Shown here: positions 47,001-57,498 of the stretch, in pieces
How the letters are laid out: each line of letters opens with the position of its first letter
Numbering within the stretch: the first letter of the stretch is position 1
Assembly: GCA_946811695.1 (NCBI GenBank)
Contig: OX328126.1
Coordinates: forward strand, 1,034,009 to 1,098,008
Reading direction: 5' to 3'
DNA length: 64,000 bases
DNA from: Gonocerus acuteangulatus
Taxonomy: Eukaryota > Arthropoda > Insecta > Hemiptera > Coreidae
Position numbers and translations under genes: made by a program
Notes under the pieces: model-generated
Seen by the model: the letters and a program-made list of their open reading frames with translations, nothing else
Told to the model about the DNA's origin: nothing
Databases searched by the model: none

Positions 47001-48087
47001 CGTTGCATTCCATAATTAGGTGTTACTGTAAGGTACAATATATAGACAGCGTTGCATTCCATAATTAGGTGTTACTGTAAGGTACAATATATAGACAGCG
47101 TTGCATTCCATAATTAGGTGTTACTGTAAGGTTCAATACATAGACAGCGTTGAATTCCATAATTAGGTGTTACTGTAAGGTACAATATATAGACAGCGTT
47201 GCATTCCATAATTAGGTGTTACTGTAAGGTACAATACATAGACAGCGTTGCATTCCATAATTAGGTGTTACTGTAAGGTACAATACATAGACAGCGTTGC
47301 ATTCCATAATTAGGTGTTACTGTAAGGTACAATATATAGACAGCGTTGAATTCCATAATTAGGTGTTACTGTAAGGTACAATATATAGACAGCGTTGCAT
47401 TCCATAATTAGGTGTTACTGTAAGGTACAATATATAGACAGCGTTGCATTCCATAATTAGGTGTTACTGTAAGGTACAATATATAGACAGCGTTGCATTC
47501 CATAATTAGGTGTTACTGTAAGGTTCAATACATAGACAGCGTTGAATTCCATAATTAGGTGTTACTGTAAGGTACAATATATAGACAGCGTTGCATTCCA
47601 TAATTAGGTGTTACTGTAAGGTACAATACATAGACAGCGTTGCATTCCATAATTAGGTGTTACTGTAAGGTTCAATACATAGACAGCGTTGAATTCCATA
47701 ATTAGGTGTTACTGTAAGGTACAATATATAGACAGCGTTGCATTCCATAATTAGGTGTTACTGTAAGGTACAATACATAGACAGCGTTGCATTCCATAAT
47801 TAGGTGTTACTGTAAGGTACAATATATAGACAGCGTTGCATTCCATAATTAGGTGTTACTGTAAGGTTCAATACATAGACAGCGTTGAATTCCATAATTA
47901 GGTGTTACTGTAAGGTACAATATATAGACAGCGTTGCATTCCATAATTAGGTGTTACTGTAAGGTACAATACATAGACAGCGTTGCATTCCATAATTAGG
48001 TGTTACTGTAAGGTTCAATACATAGACAGCGTTGAATTCCATAATTAGGTGTTACTGTAAGGTACAATATATAGACAGCGTTGCATT
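44088..48087. repeat. 49-bp satellite, about 81 copies
   Basis: Monomer gacagcgttgcattccataa then ttaggtgttactgtaaggta and caatacata, step 49 bp. Main variants are atatatag/atacatag, cattcc/cattgc/cattca, and a linked pair ggttcaatac with gaattcc that travels together and recurs every three or four units between about 46530 and 48060. One unit near 45690-45715 carries a small insertion (gttgttgcactgtg). Apart from that the array is uninterrupted. Confidence 0.97.
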
Positions 48088-48177
48088 TTAACAAACCATT
48101 CAATAATTTAATAAACATTTTAGATTTAAATCCTTAATGCTTATCATACAAAAATTGTCGCCATGTAAGAATGTCAT

Positions 48178-48940
48178 CTTTTCAAGCAAGATATTTGGGC
48201 AACTCCATGCCAAAGTACTATTTTCAAGCAAGATATTTGGGCAACTCCATGCCAAAGTACTATTTTCAAGCAAGATATTTGGGCAACTCCATGCCAAAGT
48301 ACTATTTTCAAGCAAGATATTTGGGCAACTCCATGCCAAAGTACTATTTTCAAGCAAGATATTTGGGCAACTCCATGCCAAAGTACTATTTTCAAGCAAG
48401 ATATTTGGGCAACTCCATGCCAAAGTACTATTTTCAAGCAAGATATTTGGGCAACTCCATGCCAAAGTACTATTTTCAAGCAAGATATTTGGGCAACTCC
48501 ATGCCAGAGTACTATTTTCAAGCAAGATATTTGGGCAACTCCATGCCAGAGTACTATTTTCAAGCAAGATATTTGGGCAACTCCATGCCAGAGTACTATT
48601 TTCAAGCAAGATATTTGGGCAACTCCATGCCAAAGTACTATTTTCAAGCAAGATATTTGGGCAACTCCATGCCAAAGTACTATTTTCAAGCAAGATATTT
48701 GGGCAACTCCATGCCAGAGTACTATTTTCAAGCAAGATATTTGGGCAACTCCATGCCAAAGTACTATTTTCAAGCAAGATATTTGGGCAACTCCATGCCA
48801 AAGTACTATTTTCAAGCAAGATATTTGGGCAACTCCATGCCAAAGTACTATTTTCAAGCAAGATATTTGGGCAACTCCATGCCAAAGTACTATTTTCAAG
48901 CAAGATATTTGGGCAACTCCATGCCAAAGTTCTATTTTCG
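48178..48940. repeat. 42-bp tandem array, 18 copies
   Basis: Monomer ttcaagcaagatatttgggc then aactccatgccaaagtacta and tt, step 42 bp. An A/G variant (ccaaag/ccagag) marks four units (about 48484-48600 and 48710). As 42 is a multiple of 3, four frames of 241-295 codons are open on the two strands; they are artefacts. Confidence 0.95.
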
Positions 48941-49210
48941 ATTTTTTTAAATTTATTTATTCTTTTGTATACTATATGTTTTGAACCCCTGTTTTACAAA
49001 TGTTCGTTTGTTATGTATATTTGAAACGTTTAAATCATTTTCATGTGTATTTCCCCAAAATTTGTCGAAGCATTTTCAGAAAATAGAATTGATTATGAAT
49101 GTTGCATCCTTTACAGAAAAAGCATAAAAGTGTAAGTATTGGATTTGTTAATCAACCTAGATAAACGCCCATAAGGAATCAAAGGTAAGTTTTGATTTTC
49201 TTTCATTTCC

Positions 49211-49325
49211 AAATAAAATATTTTGAAATGCACCATTTTTGACCGTCTTAAGGCGCCCGCACACTGGCAAATATTTTGAAATGCACCATGTTTGACCGTC
49301 TTAAGGCGCCCGCACACTGGCAAAT
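49211..49325. repeat. ~53-bp direct duplication with a CpG-rich core
   Basis: ttttgaaatgcaccat ... gaccgtcttaaggcgcccgc then acactggc occurs twice. ttaaggcgcccgcacactgg resembles the TTA + terminal inverted repeat of a PIF/Harbinger-type MITE, but no matching opposite end was found. Confidence 0.6.
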
Positions 49326-49507
49326 ATTTTACTCATAATTTTGAAGATGTTGATTTTATGCAAAAATATTGAGAATGTGAGGAGAAGTATTGTTGAAAAA
49401 AAGGGTATTCAATATTTTGAGAGGCGTTCAAAAGTTTTCTGAATGTTTCTCTGAAAATATTTGCGAACCTGTCAATATTTTGTAGCATGACAGAGTGCAG
49501 TGTGCAG
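49326..49507. other. Unclassified, rich in aatatttt words
   Basis: aatattttg or aatatttg recurs several times in both orientations (49320-49490), like the interior of some MITEs. No end found. Confidence 0.35.
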
Positions 49508-49842
49508 AGGCTGTGCGTGCGTGTGTGTCTGTGCGTATGTGTCTGTGCGTGTCTGTCTGTGCGTGTGTGTTTGTGCGTGTGTGTCTGTGCGTGTGTGTTT
49601 GTGCGTGTGTGTCTGTGCGTGTGTGTTTGTGCGTGCGTGTCTGTGCGTGTGTGTCTGTGCGTGTGTGTCTGTGCGTGCGTGTCTGTGCGAGTGTGTCTGT
49701 GCGTGCGTGTCTGTACGTGCGTGTCTGTGCGAGTGTGTCTGTGCGAGTGTGTCTGTGCGTGTGTGTCTGTGCGTGTGTGTCTGTGCGTGTGTGTCTGTAC
49801 GTGTGTGTCTGTGCGTGTGTGTTTGTGCGTGTGTGTACTGCA
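49508..49842. repeat. TG-rich minisatellite (gtgtgtctgtgc type)
   Basis: About 335 bp built from gtgtgtctgtgc, gtgtgtttgtgc and gcgtgtctgtgc units of 10-12 bp. It is almost strictly alternating purine-pyrimidine, which favours Z-DNA. Six open frames across both strands are artefacts. Confidence 0.9.
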
Positions 49843-49977
49843 TTTGCTATTAATCTCATTGTGAATCACAGCTGAGGCTTAGTAATTATTTCCTGATTTA
49901 GGCTTAGCAATGAAATGACACAAATTAGAGTGAGATATTTCTAATTATATGATTAGTTAAATATCCTAGTTACTCAC

Positions 49978-50193
49978 AAATAGATGATGTGGGGTGAGTA
50001 CCGGGTTGTGCCTTCCGAGCCAGGAACTGACAAGATGGTGTTTGGTGTCCTGGAGTTCTTGGGATCCTGGTGATGGACCTGTGCAGGCCTTCTTGCAGCT
50101 GAGAGGAACAGACACCAAGGTGGCTAGTAGGTGCAGGCTAGTAGCACCTAGTAGGCCGATGTCGCACCACTGTCCTGCCCAGAGGCCGCCGTT
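49978..50193 (-). CDS. Candidate orphan exon, 72 codons, function unknown
   Basis: On the minus strand, a pyrimidine-rich acceptor (cgacctttgcag) ends at 50194 and a consensus donor (gtgagt, plus-strand actcac 49972-49977) begins right after 49978. The 216 bp between are open in one frame from the first base and stay in phase (72 whole codons). The segment is clearly GC-richer than its AT-rich surroundings. The translated product (for example DIGLLGATSLHLLATLV near residues 12-28) has one hydrophobic stretch but no family I recognise. The plus strand is also open for 73 codons, so the coding call is uncertain. No neighbouring exon is visible within the window. Confidence 0.3.
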
Positions 50194-50317
50194 CTGCAAA
50201 GGTCGAGGACAATGATATTATTCTATTCAATAACGCTACTCTCCTGTGTGTGTGTTTATGAGTGGAGGATCTGAGTAAATTGGACATATCTAAATTTTAG
50301 TAATTACTATAGCGAGG

Positions 50318-50415
50318 AGAGCCCACTGACGCATTCTACTGTCCGATCACCAAACAACGTTAGGCAACGTTACTTGGATGGGTGACCGCATTGCAAAATC
50401 ACATGCTTGTGCAAT
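50318..50415 (+). pseudogene. 5S rRNA-derived retroposed fragment with 10-bp TSD
   Basis: gtccgatcacc (about 50342) and acttggatgggtgaccgc (about 50372-50389) match 5S rRNA around the start of loop A to the internal control region box C, in the right order and approximate spacing. The middle, where box A lies, is altered, and both rRNA ends are lost. Direct repeats tatagcgagg at 50308-50317 and 50416-50425 show that it was inserted as a unit. It could be a 5S pseudogene or the head of a 5S-derived (SINE3-type) element. Confidence 0.7.
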
Positions 50416-50429
50416 TATAGCGAGGTGAC

Positions 50430-50719
50430 AACATGTAATAGGCGGATGCTAATAGCTTGGAAGTATTTATAGAAAAGTATTAAGGTATTATTCAATTGTG
50501 TATAATACAGAATCTCTTATAGTGATCATATATTTTTATAAAAATATTTTTATACAAATAATAAGTTACTAAACTTTTCAAATAAAATCGAAATATATTT
50601 TCATACAAATAATGAAAGTTAATCATGCAGTTAATAAAACAAAGCCAACACAATATGAACCAAATGTTCTAATTCTAGATGGTCACCATGGTAACCAAAA
50701 TATTATCTGTTTCTAGTCT
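50430..50719. other. Unclassified AT-rich sequence
   Basis: No array, RNA or gene seen. Confidence 0.4.
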
Positions 50720-51012
50720 TATCTGTCATCTTTCCAAATGACGCTAGAGATATGAACGGAACCGCGCTAAGATGACGCAGTTCCTCCGAGTTGGACTTTT
50801 AATAGGATTTAATAGTAAAACGAGTATTTGACTAAAACAAGGTAAGAAAATGTGAAACTTTGTTATAGTGTTTCCAAGAGCGAACGTTGAGAAGGTGGGG
50901 AAGTCGCTATGATACTCTCTGTTTCCTGTTGTGGAGCCTTGAATCTATTTTCTCTTCGAGATTAAATTTTATATTTTTCATCATCCCCACCAATAACTGC
51001 TACTATTCCTTT
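50720..51012 (-). mobile_element. Element A end copies flanking the 124-bp array
   Basis: tttccaaatgacgctagaga, tatgaacgga and the 27-bp hairpin (50758-50784) are followed by the ctgtttcctgttgtggagcc block and ccaccaataactgctacta, as in 36590-36890, so this is Element A running into its own terminal word again. Confidence 0.7.
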
Positions 51013-52186
51013 ACTAATGACACGAGAGGTATGCACGGAACCGCACTAAGATGACGCAGTTCCTGCAAGTCGGACTTTTTATGCTTGACTGCTCTTTTAT
51101 GACGTTTATACTAAAACATAAGACAAAAACTACTTCACTAATGACACTAGAGATATGCACGGAACCGCACTAAGATGACGCAGTTCCTGCAAGTCGGACT
51201 TTTTATGCTTGACTGCTCTTTTATGACGTTTATACTAAAACATAAGACAAAAACTACTTCACTAATGACACTAGAGGTATGCACGGAACCGCACTAAGAT
51301 GACGCAGTTCCTGCAAGTCGGACTTTTTATGCTTGACTGCTCTTTTATGACGTTTATACTAAAACATAAGACAAAAACTACTTCACTAATGACACTAGAG
51401 GTATGCACGGAACCGCACTAAGATGACGCAGTTCCTGCAAGTCGGACTTTTTATGCTTGACTGCACTTTTATGACGTTTATACTAAAACATAAGACAAAA
51501 ACTACTTCACTAATGACACTAGAGGTATGCACGGAACCGCACTAAGATGACGCAGTTCCTGCAAGTCGGACTTTTTATGCTTGACTGCTCTTTTATGACG
51601 TTTATACTAAAACATAAGACAAAAACTACTTCACTAATGACACTAGAGGTATGCACGGAACCGCACTAAGATGACGCAGTTCCTGCAAGTCGGACTTTTT
51701 ATGCTTGACTGCTCTTTTATGACGTTTATACTAAAACATAAGACAAAAACTACTTCACTAATGACACTAGAGGTATGCACGGAACCGCACTAAGATGACG
51801 CAGTTCCTGCAAGTCGGACTTTTTATGCTTGACTGCTCTTTTATGACGTTTATACTAAAACATAAGACAAAAACTACTTCACTAATGACACTAGAGATAT
51901 GCACGGAACCGCACTAAGATGACGCAGTTCCTGCAAGTCGGACTTTTTATGCTTGACTGCTCTTTTATGACGTTTATACTAAAACATAAGACAAAAACTA
52001 CTTCACTAATGACACTAGAGGTATGCACGGAACCGCACTAAGATGACGCAGTTCCTGCAAGTCGGACTTTTTATGCTTGACTGCTCTTTTATGACGTTTA
52101 TACTAAAACATAAGACAAAAACTACTTCACTAATGACACTAGAACTATGCACGGAACCGCACTAAGATGACGCAGTTCCTGCAAGT
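51013..52186. repeat. 124-bp tandem array, about 9.5 copies, built on the Element A end
   Basis: gcacggaaccgcactaagat recurs at 51033, 51157, 51281 and onward with a 124-bp step. Each unit contains the whole Element A terminal block (actaatgacactagaggtat, hairpin, tgcaagtcggac) plus tttttatgcttgactgctct and acataagacaaaaactac. Few variants are seen. Confidence 0.95.
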
Positions 52187-52209
52187 TATGATTTCTATTT
52201 GCATTTTAC

Positions 52210-55200
52210 TAGTTGCTAGAAACTCATTGAATCCTGCTAATATTTAAGAGGTAGCTATATAACTCATTGAATCCTGCTAATATTTAAGAGGTAGCTATAT
52301 AACTCATTGAATTCTGCTAATATATTTAAGAGGTAGCTATATAACTCATTGAATCCTGCTAATATATTTAAGAGGTAGCTATATAACTCATTGAATCCTG
52401 CTAATATATTTAAGAGGTAGCTATATAACTCATTGAATCCTGCTAATATATTTAAGAGGTAGCTATATAACTCATTGAATCCTGCTAATATATTTAAGAG
52501 GTAGCTATATAACTCATTGAATCCTGCTAATATATTTAAGAGGTAGCTATATAACTCATTGAATCCTGCTAATATATTTAAGAGGTAGCTATATAACTCA
52601 TTGAATCCTGCTAATATATTTAAGAGGTAGCTATATAACTCATTGAATCCTGCTAATATATTTAAGAGGTAGCTATATAACTCATTGAATCCTGCTAATA
52701 TTTAAGAGGTAGCTATATAACTCATTGAATCCTGCTAATATATTTAAGAGGTAGCTATATAACTCATTGAATCCTGCTAATATATTTAAGAGGTAGCTAT
52801 ATAACTCATTGAATCCTGCTAATATATTTAAGAGGTAGCTATATAACTCATTGAATCCTGCTAATATATTTAAGAGGTAGCTATATAACTCATTGAATCC
52901 TGCTAATATATTTAAGAGGTAGCTATATAACTCATTGAATCCTGCTAATATATTTAAGAGGTAGCTATATAACTCATTGAATCCTGCTAATATATTTAAG
53001 AGGTAGCTATATAACTCATTGAATCCTGCTAATATATTTAAGAGGTAGCTATATAACTCATTGAATCCTGCTAATATATTTAAGAGGTAGCTATATAACT
53101 CATTGAATCCTGCTAATATATTTAAGAGGTAGCTATATAACTCATTGAATCCTGCTAATATATTTAAGAGGTAGCTATATAACTCATTGAATCCTGCTAA
53201 TATATTTAAGAGGTAGCTATATAACTCATTGAATCCTGCTAATATATTTAAGAGGTAGCTATATAACTCATTGAATCCTGCTAATATATTTAAGAGGTAG
53301 CTATATAACTCATTGAATCCTGCTAATATATTTAAGAGGTAGCTATATAACTCATTGAATCCTGCTAATATATTTAAGAGGTAGCTATATAACTCATTGA
53401 ATCCTGCTAATATATTTAAGAGGTAGCTATATAACTCATTGAATCCTGCTAATATTAAAGAGGTAGCTATATAACTCATGGAATCCTGCTAATATATTTA
53501 AGAGGTAGCTATATAACTCATTGAATCCTGCTAATATATTTAAGAGGTAGCTATATAACTCATTGAATCCTGCTAATATTTAAGAAGTAGCTATATAACT
53601 CATTGAATCCTGCTAATATATTTAAGAGGTAGCTATATAACTCATTGAATCCTGCTAATATATTTAATAGGTAGCTATATAACTCATTGAATCCTGCTAA
53701 TATATTTAAGAGGTAGCTATATAACTCATTGAATCCTGCTAATATTTAAGAGGTAGCTATATAACTCATTGAATCCTGCTAATATATTTAAGAGGTAGCT
53801 ATATAACTCATTGAATCCTGCTAATATTTAAGAGGTAGCTATATAACTCATTGAATCCTGCTAATATATTTAAGAGGTAGCTATATAACTCATTGAATCC
53901 TGCTAATATTTAAGAGGTAGCTATATAACTCATTGAATCCTGCTAATATATTTAAGAGGTAGCTATATAACTCATTGAATCCTGCTAATATATTTAAGAG
54001 GTAGCTATATAACTCATTGAATCCTGCTAATATTTAAGAGGTAGCTATATAACTCATTGAATCCTGCTAATATATTTAATAGGTAGCTATATAACTCATT
54101 GAATCCTGCTAATATATTTAAGAGGTAGCTATATAACTCATTGAATCCTGCTAATATATTTAAGAGGTAGCTATATAACTCATTGAATCCTGCTAATATA
54201 TTTAAGAGGTAGCTATATAACTCATTGAATCCTGCTAATATATTTAAGAGGTAGCTATATAACTCATTGAATCGTGCTAATATATTTAAGAGGTAGCTAT
54301 ATAACTCATTGAATCCTGCTAATATATTTAAGAAGTAGCTATATAACTCATTGAATCCTGCTAATATATTTAATAGGTAGCTATATAACTCATTGAATCC
54401 TGCTAATATATTTAAGAGGTAGCTATATAACTCATTGAATCCTGCTAATATATTTAAGAGGTAGCTATATAACTCATTGAATCCTGCTAATATATTTAAG
54501 AGGTAGCTATATAACTCATTGAATCCTGCTAATATATTTAAGAAGTAGCTATATAACTCATTGAATCCTGCTAATATATTTAAGAAGTAGCTATATAACT
54601 CATTGAATCCTGCTAATATATTTAAGAGGTAGCTATATAACTCATTGAATCCTGCTAATATATTTAAGAGGTAGCTATATAACTCATTGAATCCTGCTAA
54701 TATATTTAAGAGGTAGCTATATAACTCATTGAATCCTGCTAATATATTTAATAGGTAGCTATATAACTCATTGAATCCTGCTAATATATTTAAGAGGTAG
54801 CTATATATCTCATTGAATCCTGCTAATATATTTAAGAGGTAGCTATATAACTCATTGAATCCTGCTAATATATTTAATAGGTAGCTATATAACTCATTGA
54901 ATCCTGCTAATATATTTAAGAGGTAGCTATATAACTCATTGAATCCTGCTAATATATTTAAGAGGTAGCTATATAACTCATTGAATCCTGCTAATATATT
55001 TAAGAGGTAGCTATATAACTCATTGAATCCTGCTAATATATTTAAGAGGTTGCTATATAACTCATTGAATCCTGCTAATATATTTAAGAGGTAGCTATAT
55101 AACTCATTGAATCCTGCTAATATATTTAATATGTAGCTATATAACTCATTGAATCCTGCTAATATATTTAAGAGGTAGCTATATAACTCATTGAATCCTG

Positions 55201-55772
55201 CTAATATATTTAAGAGGTAGCTATATAACTCATTGAATCCTGCTAATATATTTAATAGGTAGCTATATAACTCATTGAATCCTGCTAATATATTTAAGAG
55301 GTAGCTATATAACTCATTGAATCCTGCTAATATATTTAAGAGGTAGCTATATAACTCATTGAATCCTGCTAATATATTTAAGAGGTAGCTATATAACTCA
55401 TTGAATCCTGCTAATATATTTAAGAGGTAGCTATATAACTCATTGAATCCTGCTAATATATTTAAGAGGTAGCTATATAACTCATTGAATCCTGCTAATA
55501 TTTAAGAGGTAGCTATATAACTCATTGAATCCTGCTAATATATTTAAGAGGTAGCTATATAACTCATTGAATCCTGCTAATATATTTAAGAGGTAGCTAT
55601 ATAACTCATTGAATCCTGCTAATATTTAAGAGGTAGCTATATAACTCATTGAATCCTGCTAATATATTTAAGAGGTAGCTATATAACTCATTGAATCCTG
55701 CTAATATATTTAAGAGGTAGCTATATAACTCATTGAATCCTGCTAATATATTTAAGAGGTAGCTATATAACT
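52210..55772. repeat. 42-bp / 40-bp satellite, about 85 copies
   Basis: Monomer aactcattgaatcctgctaa then tatatttaagaggtagctat and at (42 bp). Some units lack one at in tatattt and are 40 bp. Substitution variants (aataggt, aagaagt) are commoner in the right half. The 265-codon minus frame (52682-53479) spans a run of 42-mers only and ends where 40-mers shift the frame; it is an artefact. Confidence 0.97.
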
Positions 55773-55927
55773 GCGGTCGGTAGAAAACCTCTCATAACTT
55801 TTCCTAGCTCAGTTATTACCTTTCAAAACTAGCAGACCTTATATAGCAAATCTACAACAGAGAAAAACATCGGATGGATATTTCAATGTTTTAGCATTTT
55901 TAATATCAGTATTTTACTTTTGGACGT
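55773..55927. other. Unclassified spacer
   Basis: Single-copy-looking sequence; nothing recognised. Confidence 0.4.
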
Positions 55928-56173
55928 ATAAATACGTGAATAGGTAAATAAGCTCTCATATACTTCTGATAAATACGTGAATAGGTAAATAAGCTCTCAT
56001 ATACTTCTGATAAATACGTGAATAGGTAAATAAACTCTCATATACTTCTGATAAATACGTGAATAGGTAAATAAACTCTCATATACTTCTGATAAATACG
56101 TGAATAGGTAAATAAACTCTCATATACTTCTGATAAATACGTGAATAGGTAAATAAACTCTCATATACTTCTG
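55928..56173. repeat. 41-bp tandem array, 6 copies
   Basis: Monomer ataaatacgtgaataggtaa then ataagctctcatatacttct and g, step 41 bp; an A/G variant (aagctc/aaactc) divides the first two units from the last four. Confidence 0.95.
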
Positions 56174-56470
56174 GTAATTTGTGGAAGAGACCCAAGGATT
56201 CTTTTACTATAATTATTAGCTGGTTTTCTCGTTCCGTTTATAAGGAGAGAAGGAGAAAAGCAGCTAAGAGAGGGCTAGGGTTTCCGTACTTGAGGAATCC
56301 TATAAAGGGTATACCTGGAAGAATATTACTGCGAAAGCCTTAGTGTTACGAGCTCTGTATGTGTTGGGATTGTCGTCCTACAAGAATGTTGTTGACGGAT
56401 CCTGCTGGTCATCGATCGTGCTATTTCAAATTAGAGAAAGTATTTCTAAATCAAAACCAGATCATTGTTG
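56174..56470. other. Unclassified sequence
   Basis: About 300 bp; a 66-codon frame (56359-56559) runs into Element A sequence and shows no domain. Confidence 0.4.
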
Positions 56471-56545
56471 GGACAGTTAGAGAACGAACAAACACACACG
56501 ATTTAAAACATTTTTCTAATCGGCATTTTCAAGTTGCGTCAAAAA
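56471..56545 (+). mobile_element. Diverged Element A fragment
   Basis: agagaacgaacaaacacaca, gatttaaaaca and ttttctaatcggcattttca, then gcgtca, follow Element A order, with no TA expansion. Confidence 0.5.
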
Positions 56546-56559
56546 CTAGAATTTCTTGA

Positions 56560-56985
56560 TAAATCTTGGCAAATGTAAGGCATCTATTCAAATGATTAAT
56601 ACATTTTCTGCAGAAATGGTTCTTCTGCGATTTTTCATGGAACTATCTTATTCCGAGAAATCCTTGTTTAAAATACCAAGTGTCCGTTTTGTTCTTTTCA
56701 GTGGTTTTTGCCTCTGTCTTCCTCAGTTTTAATTTCATTGGTGTTTTTTTAATTTAATGTTTTCATTAAAACATGATGAGGAAATGAGAACCGTGTTTAT
56801 ACTAATTCTTATTTTGAATGGAGGACACCTTTAGAACGAACGGAAATTGAGGAGGGGTTTTTAGGAGGAGTTTGCACTTTTTCTTGAAATATCAAAGCAA
56901 ATATCATAGCTGTTTCTATTGAAAACATTACTAATGACACTAAGGAAAGAACGGAAGCGATCTAAGATGACGCGGTTCCTGCTTG
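56560..56985 (-). mobile_element. Diverged Element A copy
   Basis: gcagaaatggttcttctgcg, the ggaactatcttattccgag block, gaacgaacggaaattgagga and the terminal actaatgacactaaggaaag with the hairpin at 56953-56979 parallel 36310-36934. Confidence 0.6.
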
Positions 56986-57498
56986 TCAGCATTTATAATT
57001 TTGACACTGTTTAAATATTAGATACGTAGAGGAAACCATATAGAACGAATAATAAAAGAAAACATACACATAATTATGTTCAGGAAATAGGCAGTTGAAA
57101 AAATAAGAAAATAAAGTATCTGGATAACATTTTATTTTTAATTTACTAGAGAATGCTTGAGAAAATGAATTATATAATAAAAGAACACAGAATTCCTTTA
57201 CTTTTGGGAAATCAATATTTAACCTAAAGCAATTGATATTGAACAGCTGATCTATAGTAGCCATGATTGATTTTTGCCAGTCTTGACTTGGCCCTGTCTG
57301 CAGAAGGTTCCAGAGGTGTAGTAAATGAGTTTTGTTATAGTTTGCCACATGAAAATACACAGTGATAAATCGTGTCACTAGCTTATTATATAAAGGTGAT
57401 TATTTAAAATTGGAATTACTTTAGTAAGTTAATAGCCAAGGAGGTTCTTCGAGTGTATTAATTTCTAAAGATTATCAGATTGTTTTTTTACGACTCCA
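56986..57498 (-). other. Unclassified; 130-codon minus frame not confidently coding
   Basis: A minus-strand frame at 56986-57378 is rich in Phe, Tyr and Asn as expected from AT-rich DNA. Residues about 24-51 (for example LLQTGPSQDWQKSIMATIDQ) come from a segment (57219-57310) that recurs in inverted orientation at 63215-63310, there with a one-base frameshift. It could be a relic of a gene or of a mobile element. I recognise no family. Confidence 0.35.
57219..57310 (-). repeat. Inverted repeat arm, left of the 50-bp satellite
   Basis: Minus-strand aaccttctgcagacagggcc, aagactgg and atggctact.tagatcagct match 63215-63310 on the plus strand with scattered differences. Confidence 0.8.

Noticed and set aside
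48100..49024. Four frames of 241-295 codons
   Set aside because: All are read from an 18-copy 42-bp array on both strands.
49333..49875. Thr/His-rich and Cys/Val-rich frames on both strands
   Set aside because: Readings of the TG-rich minisatellite in all six frames.
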